NCBI GenBank assembly: GCA_963575745.1
Contig: CAUYUJ010014260.1
Coordinates: 255,001 to 319,000, forward strand
Length of the DNA stretch: 64,000 nt
Source of the DNA: Prorocentrum cordatum
Lineage: Eukaryota; Sar; Dinophyceae; Prorocentrales; Prorocentraceae
Direction: 5' to 3'
The position numbers and the translations under genes are program-made. Of the stretch, positions 33,461-44,300 are shown piece by piece. The notes beneath the pieces are model-generated. The model worked only from the letters and a program-made list of their open reading frames with translations. It did not search any database and was not told where the DNA came from. Positions within the stretch are counted from its first letter, which is position 1, and each line of letters begins with the position of its first letter.

Positions 33461-34538
33461 TGGCGAGCTCCGCCGCCTCAGCAGATCTGCGGCCCGCCAG
33501 GGCTACCTGATCCATCTCGGTGTCCTCGGCGTTCTGCTCATGCACCTCTGCCTGCGCCATCTCCTGCTCCTCCCGACCACCGCTGGCGGCGGCGGCCGCC
33601 TGCGACTCCTCGGCCACTGCTTCAGGCGGCGGCGGCGGAGGCGCTGGAAGGCCCGCCTCTGCTCGCACGGCGCCCGCGAAGACCGCCATGTGCTCGTTCA
33701 GCGCCTGGCGCAGTGACGGGTCGAGGTTGAGCGACAGATAGTTGAGGCCGTTCAAATATCCTGCCAGATCATGTGCGGACTGCATGCCACTGACTGCCGC
33801 CATCATGGCGCCCTTTCCCCCAAATGTGGGCGTGATGAAGGGCGTCATTAGTCCTGGCGGCGACATATATGGGTCGACAGCTGGACGTGCTGGGGCCGTA
33901 CGTTGAAGATGAATCACCTTCTCCTCGAGCTCTGACTGGGTCTCCTTCGCGCTCTGAATGTCTGCTGCGATGAGGGCCCTCTGCACATCCAAATCTGCCA
34001 ATGTCTGTTCCTGCTTATTAACATATTGAGTCTGAGTCTCCAGCTGCTTTTGAGCTCTTATCAGACGGGAATTGTGCGCCTGGAGGAGCTGGCTCTCGGT
34101 CTTCTCGGATTCCCTCTCCATCCTCATGCGCTCCATCAAAGCCTCCACTGCATCCTGCGCTGCCAACACGTCCTGCGAGGCAGCACACGACTCGGCCTTG
34201 GCTCCAAAACCCTTCATGATGTCCAGGGACTGTTGGAGCTGCGTGATCTGCGGGCCGATCGGCTTCTGCTTGGCATCGGTCTTCGCCTTCTGCTGCTGCG
34301 CGGCTGGGCCAGCCTCCGATGTGCTCTCCCAATGCTTGCCGCACTGCCAGCACCAAGCATGACGCATGTTCACAAACGCGCTACATCCAGCGCACTGCCA
34401 CGAATAGTTAGACGACAAAATGGGTGCGGCAGGGCTCTTGCCTCTCGAGCTTGAGGGCGCGTCGGCCTGGGGCTTGCCCTTCCCCTTGCTCTTGACTTGG
34501 CCTTTACCCTTTCCGCCGCCCCCACGACCTCCCATCAC
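33381..34538 (-). CDS. LINE ORF1: zinc-finger, coiled-coil RNA-binding protein
   Basis: This 385-residue protein starts at ATG 34538 with a Gly/Lys-rich basic N-terminus. A RanBP2-type zinc finger spans residues ~47-70 (WQCAGC...WCWQCGKHW, Cys49, Cys52, Cys63, Cys66). A long coiled coil covers ~100-215 (QQSLDIMKG to LEEKVIHLQR). Then come a Pro/Gly/Met segment, a poly-Pro stretch and an acidic/basic tail ending DPSGG. This fits LINE ORF1 proteins, which coat element RNA as multimers, although the classic RRM is not seen. Its stop lies inside the start of ORF2, consistent with coupled translation. Confidence 0.8.
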   Translation of the reverse strand: MMGGRGGGGKGKGQVKSKGKGKPQADAPSSSRGKSPAAPILSSNYSWQCAGCSAFVNMRHAWCWQCGKHWESTSEAGPAAQQQKAKTDAKQKPIGPQITQLQQSLDIMKGFGAKAESCAASQDVLAAQDAVEALMERMRMERESEKTESQLLQAHNSRLIRAQKQLETQTQYVNKQEQTLADLDVQRALIAADIQSAKETQSELEEKVIHLQRTAPARPAVDPYMSPPGLMTPFITPTFGGKGAMMAAVSGMQSAHDLAGYLNGLNYLSLNLDPSLRQALNEHMAVFAGAVRAEAGLPAPPPPPPEAVAEESQAAAAASGGREEQEMAQAEVHEQNAEDTEMDQVALAGRRSAEAAELANAPPARRARQEGKEEAAAGGLDPSGG

Positions 34539-34691
34539 TACACTGAGAAAAACAACGGAGGTGCGATATCCTGCCCACGGCCCTGCTGTGGCCCAGGTCG
34601 GTGGTGTGGGCAGGTGTGGTAAGACTGCTGCGTCACCTTGGGCCCTGACCCCCTCCAGAGAAGAGGGGAAATGGCTTGAGCCAGGCTACGG

Positions 34692-34745
34692 ACCTCCTCC
34701 TCCTCCTCCTCCTCCTCCTCCTCCTCCTCCTCCTCCTCCTCCTCC
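34692..34745 (+). repeat. (CTC)n microsatellite at the LINE 5' edge
   Basis: About 18 near-perfect CTC trinucleotides begin just after ACGGAC and lie within ~150 bp of the ORF1 start codon, marking the likely upstream limit of the element. Confidence 0.9.
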
Positions 34746-36330
34746 ATCCCTTCCTTTCATCATGTTCTGCCTCCTCCCTCTTCCCTCCTCTTTAGCCAGC
34801 GGGGGGGGGGAGAAGGAGGAAGGGACGGATGGATGATGACTTTGGCAGCATGAGGCCTGTCAGGTAGGCTTGCGTACACAAACACGCATACACACATACG
34901 CAATCACACACTGTTTGGCGTCGCGACCACGCGCGCGGCGGCGCGGCGGAGGGCAAATCAAGCGAGAGGGCGCGGACCAGGCCAGCTCACGCAGCGTGGA
35001 GCAGCGCGACAGTGACGAGCCGGAGCAACAAGCGTGGCGCAAGAGAGAAAGCCGCTCCTTCCACCGACCAAGACGAAGAAACAACGCGCATGGGGGGGGA
35101 ACAGCAAGGACAGCGAGGCGCAGCCAGGAGGAGCACGGCAGAAACTACGAGGCGGCAGCGGTGCCCGCGACGAAGCGGGAGGGCAAGATCAGCGAGAACC
35201 GATCCAGAAGTGTCACATCCAATCCTCCTCCTCCGCCTCCTCCTCCTCCTCCTCCTCCTCCTCCTCCTCCCCCGGACCGCCGCCCCAGGAAGCGGGAGAC
35301 GGCAAAGGGCGGGGCACCGAAGCCGAGCGGCGCAGTCAGGACGGGGCAACGGCTGGGGCGCGAGAGGGGTGGCGCTCCTGCGGGAGGCCGGGGCGGCGCA
35401 GGACGATGCCCCGCGGGGCCCGCGGCACCGCTCGCACCTCCACGCCCGCGCCCTGCAGGGCGGCGGGTAGCGGGTGCTGCTGTCGCTCGAGCGACCAGCG
35501 CAGGGGCCCAGGGACAGCGTCGCGTGGGAAGCTCGGGGCGCGGTCGCCGCCGCCCCAGGCCAGAATCCCGGCCGGGGGCAAGGCAGACGGCAGTGCCTCG
35601 GCGGTGGCTTTGGCGGGGATGGAGGGGGAGGAGGAGGAGGAGGAGGAGGAGGAGGAGGAGGAGGAGGAGGAGGAGGAGGAGGAGGAGGAGGAGGAGGAGA
35701 AGGAGGAGGAGGAGGACGAGGAGGAGGAGGGAGGAGCAAAAATAGACCACACTCTCAACCGAAGGAAGGAGCAGGAGGGGATCAGGGCGTGCCCCGCGGG
35801 AATCCGAGGGATGGAATGGGGCGGCGGCGCTTCCGGGGGACGAGCAAGCTCGCCGGCCGCCGCCATTCGGATTGGTGGGAGTTCGCGCAGCGGGGGACCC
35901 CCTACCGCACAGCACTGTCGGCGCCCCGGCACAGCGCGAGGTTGGCCTGCCAGTGCGGGCGGTCGCCCATGGGATGGACACTGGGCGGGTGCCGACGGGA
36001 GCGCCTTGCTGGCGTGGAGAGCGGAGGGTTGAAAGGCGGACCCCCCGGTCCCCAAGTCCCGCAGAGGAGAGCGCTGGGGGTCCTGGCGGGGCGCGCGGGG
36101 ACTGGCTGGAACGGGCGTGTCCCGCCCTGGCCAGCCGTGAGGCTAGCCGCCGGCGGTGCGGGGAAACGGGGAGGAGGGCGGTCGGCTGGGCTCTTGTGCC
36201 GGCCAGAGGACCGTGGCATACCCTGTGGCAGGAAACTTGCGCGCGTATGAGCCTGCGCACCTGCGGCGGGCTGTGCCGCGGCTAGCGGCTAGCGCCTGAG
36301 CCTGTGCGTGCGCATGGGCCTGTCTGCGCC
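34746..36330. other. GC-rich intergenic DNA with GGA/TCC microsatellites
   Basis: No gene recognised. Microsatellites: (CTC)n at 35229-35272 and (GGA)n at 35626-35735. Long frames on both strands here are Arg/Gly/Pro-rich or run through the microsatellites and lack any domain. Confidence 0.5.
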
Positions 36331-36357
36331 TACACACACAGAGACACACACACACAG

Positions 36358-36393
<36 letters not shown>

Positions 36394-36460
36394 GGACAAA
36401 CACGCAGACACACACGCAGACAGACACACACACACACACAAACACACACACACGCACTAG
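36331..36460 (+). repeat. (CA)n microsatellite
   Basis: About 130 bases of ACACAC are interrupted by GACACACG and CAGATA variants, with one perfect stretch of about 30 bases near 36361. Confidence 0.92.
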
Positions 36461-38571
36461 CAAATGGCGTGTGGTGAGCAGAACTGCAGCCGCGCGGGCG
36501 CCGAGAAGCTGGATCGAAAAGCGGGTAGAAGTAGGGAAGTGAATAGGACTGGAACACCGCGGGCCCGGGCACAATCCCTGCAGGGATTCCCCACCCGTCC
36601 CCCTGCGCCTGCCCCCACCCCCTCCTTCTATGGCTGTGAGAAAAAACAGCGCGCTGCAGGAACGCCGAAGCTGCCTCAGTCGTAAGGCTATCGAGCAGGT
36701 AGACGCGATGCACTTAACGGCCCAGCGCACCATCGATCGTGCCCTTGCTGCGCGATCTGGGCAGCCCCGCAGCTCTTGCCGAGACGGCTCAGGCATCCAA
36801 CGCGCCCACCACCCATCGCACAGCAGGGGTGAGAAATGCCTCTGCGCTTCCCTCGCACCACCGGGGTCCGACAACAAAGGACACGGTCGGGAACTTTTGG
36901 ACAGCGTGTCGCGGCGGCGGTCCTGGCAACACGCTGTGCCGTGCACGCGGATAGCGCGTCGCTCCGCTCCGCGGGGCGGGCGGCTCGGAAGAGGCTCGGG
37001 ACGTTGCCGATTGGGGGCGGGGGCGTGTAGTTAGCATGTCGCTCCACGGAGTGGTGGGCCAGAAGCGGCGGAGCGGCACGCTCGCGCGGTCCGCCTCCCC
37101 GCGCCCCTCAATTTCAGTGCTCGCGCGGGGCGCCGCGCGAACCTTTCTCTTTCCGCCGTCGGCCGCGGCTGACTCAACATTGAGATCGGGGGTACAGGGG
37201 CGGAGAGCAGAGATTGAATGAAAGGGTTGCAAAACTCTTCCAGGGGAGTAGGACGAAGATGACGAACCCGCAGAGCTCACTTCCCAGCCAGACCGTCGAT
37301 CTGCATCCAAACGCGGAGCAGGTACAGCAGGCGGAGGCACATGGCCACACCCACACTGTCCGCACAGGTCACGGCGTCTGGCTTGTCCGCGCGCGCCTGG
37401 TCGGCCTAGTGGGGCGCCAGTCGGACGAACTTCAACCGTGCGTGCCGCGCTGGCCACGTCCCGCAGCTCGTCCACGTACGCGTCGTCGGCCAGGTCGGGC
37501 GCATTTGCCGGCAACTCCGCAGCATCCGCCGCAATCAGCGCGTCACCGGCTTGGTCCTCGCCGCGTAGCCCCACCCTCTCCCCCCCGGGGGCCGTGCAAC
37601 GTCCGCAGAGGATCCGGACCAAGAGGGCGGTCCACCAGCACAGCGAGCGTCGGAGGGCAGCAAGAGCACAAGAAGCGGGCGGCCGCGGCGGCGGCCAGCA
37701 GTGCATCGCCCGTGGCGGCGGCGGCTAAGTCACAGAGGGCCACCCAGCGCTGGCAGGAACTGGATGGCGAGGCCTACGATGCAGATGGGGGGGGACTGGG
37801 AACCAGGAAGGTGATCAGCTCGGCGTATCGACGACTGCGTTGAGCTACGGCGGCGAGTGCCGCCACGTCAGCCATGCGAAGGCAATGGCCAACCTGGACC
37901 GCGTAGCCCAACCCCCGCACCACCGCGGTACAGCTGGGCCTCGATCGACAAACGAGGACGCCAAAAAGCCGATCTGGCAAGACCACATAAGGCGGGGGCA
38001 GCGTGCACGGGCCCGAATCACTGGACCAGTCACGCCGAAAAGAAGGCGAAATAGCTGGTGCTTTAGTCCGAGCCTGATGGACGAGGGAAGGAGGATGAGA
38101 GAGGATCAGAAGGGAGATTCGAGGAGGAGGGCTGAGGAAAGCGACGAGGAAGGAGGAGAGAGGGCAGAGGAATGGGAGGAGCGCCAGTACCTCCTGAGTC
38201 CACGAGTCTCTGGGCACTCAACTCCTCGCGGGTTTCAGCCACCAGTTGTGAGGCCTAGCCGATCCAGGCGGAGGGGGAAGAGTAGAGTAATTGTTTGGCA
38301 TGTTGGCTAATGCCGCTTTGAAGGCATCTAGCTGCTGCGGCAAACATTCAGGGCGCCCGTCTTGATGCGGTATATAGATATTTTGAAACTGAGAGCTGTT
38401 GCTAAAATTGCATTTTCCCGGGTGAGGTCAATCGCGGGATATTGCACAAGGAATTCAAGCCCCAGACGGAGGAGGAGACAAGGCGAGACGACAGCACACG
38501 GGGACGACACGCGAAGTAAGCAAGTGGGGTACAATTGAAACAGTGTGCTCTGATACCCGGACGGGGGCACC
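36461..38571. other. Unique GC-rich DNA with only weak coding signals
   Basis: The only part with a coding look is the minus-strand patch at 37282-37640 (listed separately). The rest has open frames without domains. Confidence 0.4.
37282..37640 (-). pseudogene. Possible decayed channel-like gene fragment
   Basis: On the minus strand one frame reads GEDQAGDALIAADAAELPAN and ADDAYVDELRDVASAARTVE with soluble, G/C-ending codons. About 60 bp on, in another frame, comes DSVGVAMCLRLLYLLRVWMQ followed by IDGLAGK and a GGGAA|GTGAGC string resembling a 5' splice site. The second patch looks like a voltage-sensor-type helix. The two parts need a frameshift, or an intron too short to be credible, to be joined, so I call it a degraded fragment. 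Both frames could be chance. Confidence 0.25.
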
Positions 38572-39075
38572 CTAAAACACAGCTCCATAAAGTGATTGTA
38601 ATGTAGCGTGAATTCGGTCCGTGGTGGTCCACTCCACCCAGGGATCGTCTTGAAGTACGGCCAGCAAACGCTCGCAGGGGCCCGACACAGGATTTCCCGC
38701 GACAGGTCCCATCTCGCCCTCACGTTCGGGGGCAGGGCCATCAAACCACGACCGCAGGCGAGGCCCCGTTAGGAGCTCAGGCTTACCAAGATCGGCGAAA
38801 CTCCTGAGAGGGCCATCAAACCACGACCGCAGGCGAGGCCCCGTTAGGAGCTCAGGCTTACCAAGATCGGCGAAACTCCTAAGAGCACGCATGTCCAGTC
38901 CTTGCAGCTTGGGCCGGCAGCCCGCCAGGGCGGCCTCTCGCACGGCGGCCTCGCGCACGGCTCTGGGCGAGGCGGAGCAGCTCAGAGGAGAGGGGGGGGT
39001 GCGACATCGGCACGGCGGAGTGAAGCTGCTCATTGTATTGAACAGTCGCCTGGCGACGCTGCCAAGACGGATCAC
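38572..39075 (-). CDS. Hypothetical ORF with a 24-residue internal duplication
   Basis: A 167-residue minus-strand frame. The block LRSFADLGKPELLTGPRLRS plus WFDGP occurs twice in direct succession, reflecting a 72-bp tandem duplication that keeps the frame. The rest is hydrophilic (REAALAGCRPKLQGLDMRAL upstream, then LLAVLQDDPWVEWTTTDRIH near the end). No family recognised. It may be an exon, a fragment or chance, and the start codon is uncertain. Confidence 0.3.
   Translation of the reverse strand: MIRLGSVARRLFNTMSSFTPPCRCRTPPSPLSCSASPRAVREAAVREAALAGCRPKLQGLDMRALRSFADLGKPELLTGPRLRSWFDGPLRSFADLGKPELLTGPRLRSWFDGPAPEREGEMGPVAGNPVSGPCERLLAVLQDDPWVEWTTTDRIHATLQSLYGAVF
38737..38884 (+). repeat. 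72-bp tandem duplication
   Basis: Two adjacent copies contain GGGCCATCAAACCACGACCG, CAGGCGAGGCCCCGTTAGGA and GCTCAGGCTTACCAAGATCG. They are essentially identical, so the event is recent. Confidence 0.9.
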
Positions 39076-40625
39076 ACCAACTCCCCAACGTGGTCGACTA
39101 CTCCAGGGCCCCTGGAAGCACTCGAGGCCTCCGTGGCGTCTCTAGACGGCAATGAAGGGGGCCCCAAAGGGAGTCGAGCATGAGTGAAGCGCAGCGCTTG
39201 ACACAAGCCAGGGCCGTGGACGAGAGCGAGAGAGGGACAAGGGAGGGGGGCCACGAGGCAAGAGAGAGGAGCTCAGAGAAGGCGAAGGAGTTGGGCGGAA
39301 GGTACAAGGTCTTGTGCCGGCCCCACAGTTCTTCCTTCTTTCTTCCTCATGCCGTTGCTGATGGGTAAAACATGCGCCGCACAAGACGTGCAGGACAGAA
39401 CCGCTGAGTTGGACAATCTGGCAGCGACGCCGGCGGACAAGGCAAGAGGCAAGATCACCGAGCTCACTGCACCTGCTGCGCCACTTCTGGCTGAGGACAG
39501 CCAATTCACTGTCGATAGTCACTCCTGGGCCCTGGAGGGATCCGAGATATTTAGCTTTCGGAGCGATCAGAAATTGAGACCAACTGGGAGCCTACGTGGA
39601 AAGCTCAGCCTGGACCGCAGATGTGTTCTCATCTGCCAGGTCAGTTCAGAGGGAGGAGGAGGAGGAGGAGGAGGAGGAGGAGAAGGAGGAGTACGAGGAG
39701 TACGAGGAGTACGAGGAGGAGGAGGAGGAGGAGGAGGAGGAGGAGGAGGAGAAGAAGGAGGTCGACGACGACCACGACGTGGAAGAGCATAGGGATGGAA
39801 GCAATAGATGAGCACAAGGGGTAGGAACAAAGGGAGAAGGATGGAGGATGGGCGATTGCGAATGAAGGGTGGAAGGATGACGAGGAGGACGGATGACAAA
39901 GGACGGAGAACGGTTGGGAGGGAGGTGGACGAGTGTGAGAGATAGTGGGGCAGAATAAGAGGGATGAGGAGAACCCTCCTAGAACCGCCTACAAACCACT
40001 GCAAGCTGAACAACTCATTGACGCCCCCTCCCTCCCTCCCTTCCTCCCTTCCTCCCTTTCCGCCTCAACTCCTCCTCCGCCTCCTCCGAAGAGGAAGCCG
40101 CCACCGCCGACGACGACGACGACCACGGCTACGACTACGACGGCGGCGACGACGACCACGACCACGACGACGGCGACGACCACGACGTGGTAGTGGTGGT
40201 GGTCGACGTCGTCGTCATCGTCATCACGGTTGACTCGGAGCAGGGCGAACTGAGACAACGGCAGCTCAAAGTCGGTACCCGGGGACCCCTCCCCGGCGAA
40301 GTTGCAGAGCTGCGCCCAGCCGTGGCGACGAGCCCCCCCCCCCAAACCCTCAGATCTGACGTTGCAGAGAACAACCTGCACCAGCGGAATAAATTTACCA
40401 CCGGTGCCCGGGACCCCATCTGCCTGCGGCACTATTCGCGCCGGATCGACCCGTGATGGCCCCAGGGCCCGAAGCTGCACGAAAACGAATGAATGGTGCG
40501 AACACACAAGCCAACGCCTGGACCTCAGGGTCTCGACGGCCATTGCCTCAGCTGGCCCTCCTCTGAACGCTGGCAGCGAGCACAGGGGGGTAGGGCGAGG
40601 GGGGAAAGCTTATAGAAGGAGGCTG
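39076..40625. other. Intergenic DNA with GGA and GAC microsatellites
   Basis: (GGA)n lies at 39650-39765 with three TAC-GAGGAG interruptions. At 40099-40215 a (GAC)n run turns into (GTC)n around the centre CGACGTGGTAGTGGTGGTGG, so the two halves are mutually complementary and could fold back. No gene. Confidence 0.5.
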
Positions 40626-40679
40626 CTTCTTAGAAGGCGCAGGCCCTACATCTTTAGATAAGGCCCGCGCCTTCAGAAG
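40626..40679 (+). other. Strong hairpin
   Basis: The left arm TTCTTAGAAGGCGCAGGCC pairs with the right arm GGCCCGCGCCTTCAGAA around a ~15-nt loop (CTACATCTTTAGATA), with one mismatched base on each side. Roughly 16 base pairs. Function unknown; it could be a foldback element or a structured RNA. Confidence 0.6.
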
Positions 40680-40703
40680 CCCTCACCCCCTTCGCCCCCC
40701 TTC

Positions 40704-40844
40704 TGACGAACGAACAACACACACCCATACCCAACGGGGGTGTCGAAGGGAGGAGGACTGGCTATAGGTATGGGCGCGGGCTGTCGGACCCCAGAGGGAG
40801 GCTCCCGCTCGAGCGGGGGGGGGCCCATCCGACAACACGCGCCC
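40704..40844 (+). repeat. Hairpin repeat, copy 1
   Basis: TGACGAACGAACAACACACA leads into a 73-bp hairpin (40772-40844) whose arms are GGGCGCGGGCTGTCGG and CCGACAACACGCGCCC, with the perfect palindrome CCCGCTCGAGCGGG at 40804-40817. Copy 2 is at 58384-58514; there the leader has the same orientation but the hairpin is inverted. Confidence 0.7.
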
Positions 40845-41392
40845 ACAGCCTCCTCCGTCTTCCCTGCGAGTACGAAAATGTGTGTGTGTGTGTATGTTGC
40901 TCGTCCGCCACCCTCTGCGCGTGGCTGAGAAGGACACGCTCCTCGGCGGAGCCCCCCAGCGAGAGCTCAGCGAGGCGCCGGGGCGCCCCTGCGCGGCGGG
41001 GCCATCGCCGGCCGCGCCCTCGGCGCGGCGGCGGAGCGCGCAGGCGACGCACGCGGTCGAGCCCGGGCGCTCGAGCAAGCAGAGGGCGAAAACCCGGAAC
41101 GGAGGGCTCGGGACGGCGCCTCGGAGCTGCCCGGGCGCTTGCCCTCGAGCTTCGGGGGCGCTGCCCGGGAGCTGCCCCGGGCGCCGTGCACGAGCCTGGG
41201 GAGCGCTGCCCGAAGGCTGCCCGGGGCCTGCGCGCGAGCCTGGGAAGCGCTCCGAAGGAGCCGCGCAAACGCGTGCGGCCCACGGGAAGGGGGGGGCAGG
41301 GGCAGGAGGAGGCTGGGGCAGAGGGGTGGTTGGCAGGAGGAGGAAAGATCCGCCGACCCCAGAGGCGTGTGCGATATCAATTTGACCTGGAT
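40845..41392. other. GC-rich spacer between hairpin repeat and array D
   Basis: GAGCTGCCCGGGCGC / GAGCCTGGGGAGCGC-type 40-bp degenerate repeats occur at 41100-41260. Long frames on both strands are Arg/Ala/Pro-rich and not convincing. If array D is an intron of the exon at 44869-45171, the next exon should begin at or beyond the minus-strand string GTATCCAG near 41390, but no clear exon is seen. Confidence 0.4.
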
Positions 41393-44300
41393 ACGACAAT
41401 TCCTGGCCCAGAACCTACCCACGCCCCCACCTGCATCTCCTCCTGGCCTGGCATTCCCACCCTGGGAGAACTCTGTTCTTGGGACTCCCCACTCGACAAT
41501 TCCTGGCCCAGAACCTACCCACGCCCCCCACCTGGACTCGGACCCCCTCCTGGCCTGGCATTCCCACCCTGGGAGAACTCTGTTCTTGGGACCCCCCACT
41601 CGGCAATTCCTCGCCCAGAACCTACCCACGCCCCCCACTTGGACCCCCTCCTGGCCTGGCATTCCCACCCTGGGACCTCTGCTCTTGGGCAACCCGACAC
41701 GACAATTTCTCGCCCGAAACCGCTCCGCCGTCGACCTGGTCCGACACCCCCACCCCGCCCTGGGACCTCTGTTCTTGGGCCACCCCACCCGACAATTTCT
41801 CGCCCGAAACTGCCCCGCCGTCGACCTGGTCCGACACTCCCACCCCGCCCTGGGACCTCTGCTCTTGGGCCACCCCACCCGACAATTTCTCGCCCGAGAC
41901 CGCCCCGCCGTCGACCTGGTTCGACCCCCCCACCCCGCCCTGGGACCTCTGTTCTTGGGCCACCCCAACCGTCAATTTCTCGCCCGAAACCGCCCCGCCG
42001 TCGACCTGGTCCGACACCCCCACCCCGCCCTGAAACCTCTGTTCTTGGGCCACCCCACCCGACAATTTCTCGCCCCAAACCGCCCCGCTGTCGACCTGGC
42101 CCGACACCCCCACCCCGCCCTGGGACCTGTGTTTTTTGGCCACTCCACCTGACAATTTCTCGCCCGAAACCGCCCCGCCGTCGACCTGGGTCCCACACCC
42201 CCACCCCGCCCTGGGATCACTGTTCTTGGGCCACCCCACCCGACACTTTCTCGCCCGAAACTGTCCCGCCCTCGCCCTGGTCCGACACCCCCAGCTCGCC
42301 CTGGGACCTCTGTTCTTGGCCCACCCCACCCGGCAATTTCTCTCCCGAAGCCGCCCCGCCATCGACCTGGTCTGACACCCCCACCCCGCCCTGGGACCTC
42401 TGCTCTTGGGCCACCCCACCCGACAATTTCTCGCCCGAAGCCGCCCCGCCGTCGACCTGGTCCGACATTCCCACCCCGCTCTGGGACATCTGTTCTTGGG
42501 CCACCCCACCCGACCATTTCTCGTCCGAAACCGCCCCGCCGTCGACCTGGTCCGACACCCTCACCCCGCCCAGGGACCGCTGTTCTTGGGCCACCCCACC
42601 CAACAACTGCTCGCCCGAAACCGCACCGCCGTCGACCTGGTCCGACACCCCCACCCCGTTCTGGGATCTCTCTTCTCGGGCCACCACACCCGACAATTTC
42701 TCGCCCGAAACCGCCCCGCCGTCGACCTGATCCGAGACCCCCAGCCCGCCCTGAGACCTCTGTTCCTGGGCCACCCCACCCGACAATTTCTCGCCCGAAA
42801 CCGCATCGCCGTCGGCTTGGTCCGACACCCCCACCCCGCCCCCCGCCCTGGGACCACTGTTCTTGGGCCACCCCANNNNNNNNNNNNNNNNNNNNNNNNN
42901 NNNNNNNNNNNNNNNNNNNNNNNNNNNNNNNNNNNNNNNNNNNNNNNNNNNNNNNNNNNNNNNNNNNNNNNNNNNTTCTGGGATCTCTCTTCTCGGGCCA
43001 CCACACCCGACAATTTCTCGTCCGAAACCTCCTCCGCCGTCGACCAGATCCGAGACCCCCAGCCCGCCCTGAGACCTCTGTCCTTGGGCCACCCCACCCG
43101 ACAATTTCTCGCCCGAAACCGCCTCGCCGTCGACTTGGTCCGACACCCCCACCCCGCCCCCGCCCTGGGACCACTGTTCTTGGGCCACCCCACCCGACAA
43201 TTTCTCGCCCGAAACCGCCCCGCCGGTCGTCCTGGTCCGACAACCCACCCGCGCCCTGGGACCTCTGTTCTCAGGCCACCCCACCCGACAATTTCTCGCC
43301 CGCAAACTGTTCCCCGCGACCTGGTCCGACACCCCCACCCCGCCTTGGGACTTCTGTTCGTGAGCCGCCCCACCCGACAATTTCTCGCCCGAAGCCGCCC
43401 CGCCGTCGACTTGGCGCGACACCCCCACCCCGTCCTGGGATCCTGTTCTTGAACCACCCCAACCGTCAATTCCTCGCCCGAGGCCGCACCGCCGTCGACC
43501 TGGTCCGACACTCCCGCCTCGCCCTGGGACCTCTGTTCTTGGGCCACCCCACCTGGCAATTTCTCGCCCGAAACCGCCCCGCCGTCGACCTGGTCCGACA
43601 CCCCCACCCCGCCCTGGGATCACTGTTTTTGGGCCACCCCACTCGATAATTTCTCGCCTGAAACTGCCCCGCCGTCGACCTGGTCCGACACCCCCACCTC
43701 GCCCTGGGACCACTGTTCATGGGCCACCCCGCCCGACAATTTCTCTCCCGAAACCGCCCCGCCGTCGACCTGGTCCGACACCCTTCACCCCGCCCTGGGA
43801 CCTCTGTTCTTGGTTCGCCCCACCCGACAATTTCTCGCCCGAAACCGCCTCGCCGTCGACCTGGTCCGACACCCCCACCCCGCTCTGGGACCTCTGTTCT
43901 TGAGCCACCCCAACCGTCAATTTCTCGCCCGAAGCCGGCCCGCTGTCGACCTGGTCCGACACCCCCACCCCGCCCTGGGACCCTTTTTTTTGGGCCACCC
44001 CACCTGACAATTTCTCGCTCGGAACCGCCCCGCCGTCGACCTTGTCCGACACCCCCACCCCGCCCTGCGACCTCTGTTCTTGGGCCACCCCACCCGACAA
44101 TTTCTCGCCCGAAACTGCCCCGCCGTCGACCTGGTCCGACACCCCCACCCCGCCCTGGGACCTCTGTTCTTGGGCCACCCCACCCGACAATTTCTCTCCC
44201 GAAACCGCCCCGCCGTCGACCCGGTCCGAGACCCCCACCCCGCCCTGGGACCTTTGTTCTTCGGCCACCCCAACCGTCAATTTCTCGCCCGAAACCGCCC

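Larger units (their letters stand above)
28500..34690 (-). mobile_element. LINE-type non-LTR retrotransposon, nearly full length
   Basis: In 5'-3' order on the minus strand the element has a ~150-bp leader, ORF1 (34538-33381), ORF2 with endonuclease and reverse transcriptase (33460-29903) and, after a frameshift, the zinc-finger/RNase H part (30200-28719). The 3' segment contains CGCCCTGTCGGGCG, a small hairpin, about 30 bp after the stop. The outer limits are approximate: (CTC)n at 34692-34745 borders the 5' side and (TCC)n at 28451-28482 the 3' side. No target-site duplication was identified. One frameshift in otherwise open frames suggests a fairly recent insertion. Confidence 0.85.

Noticed and set aside
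35100-36260. Long frames of 250-370 residues in GC-rich DNA
   Set aside because: They run through GGA and CTC tracts and are Arg/Gly/Ser/Pro-rich on every frame. High GC lowers stop frequency.
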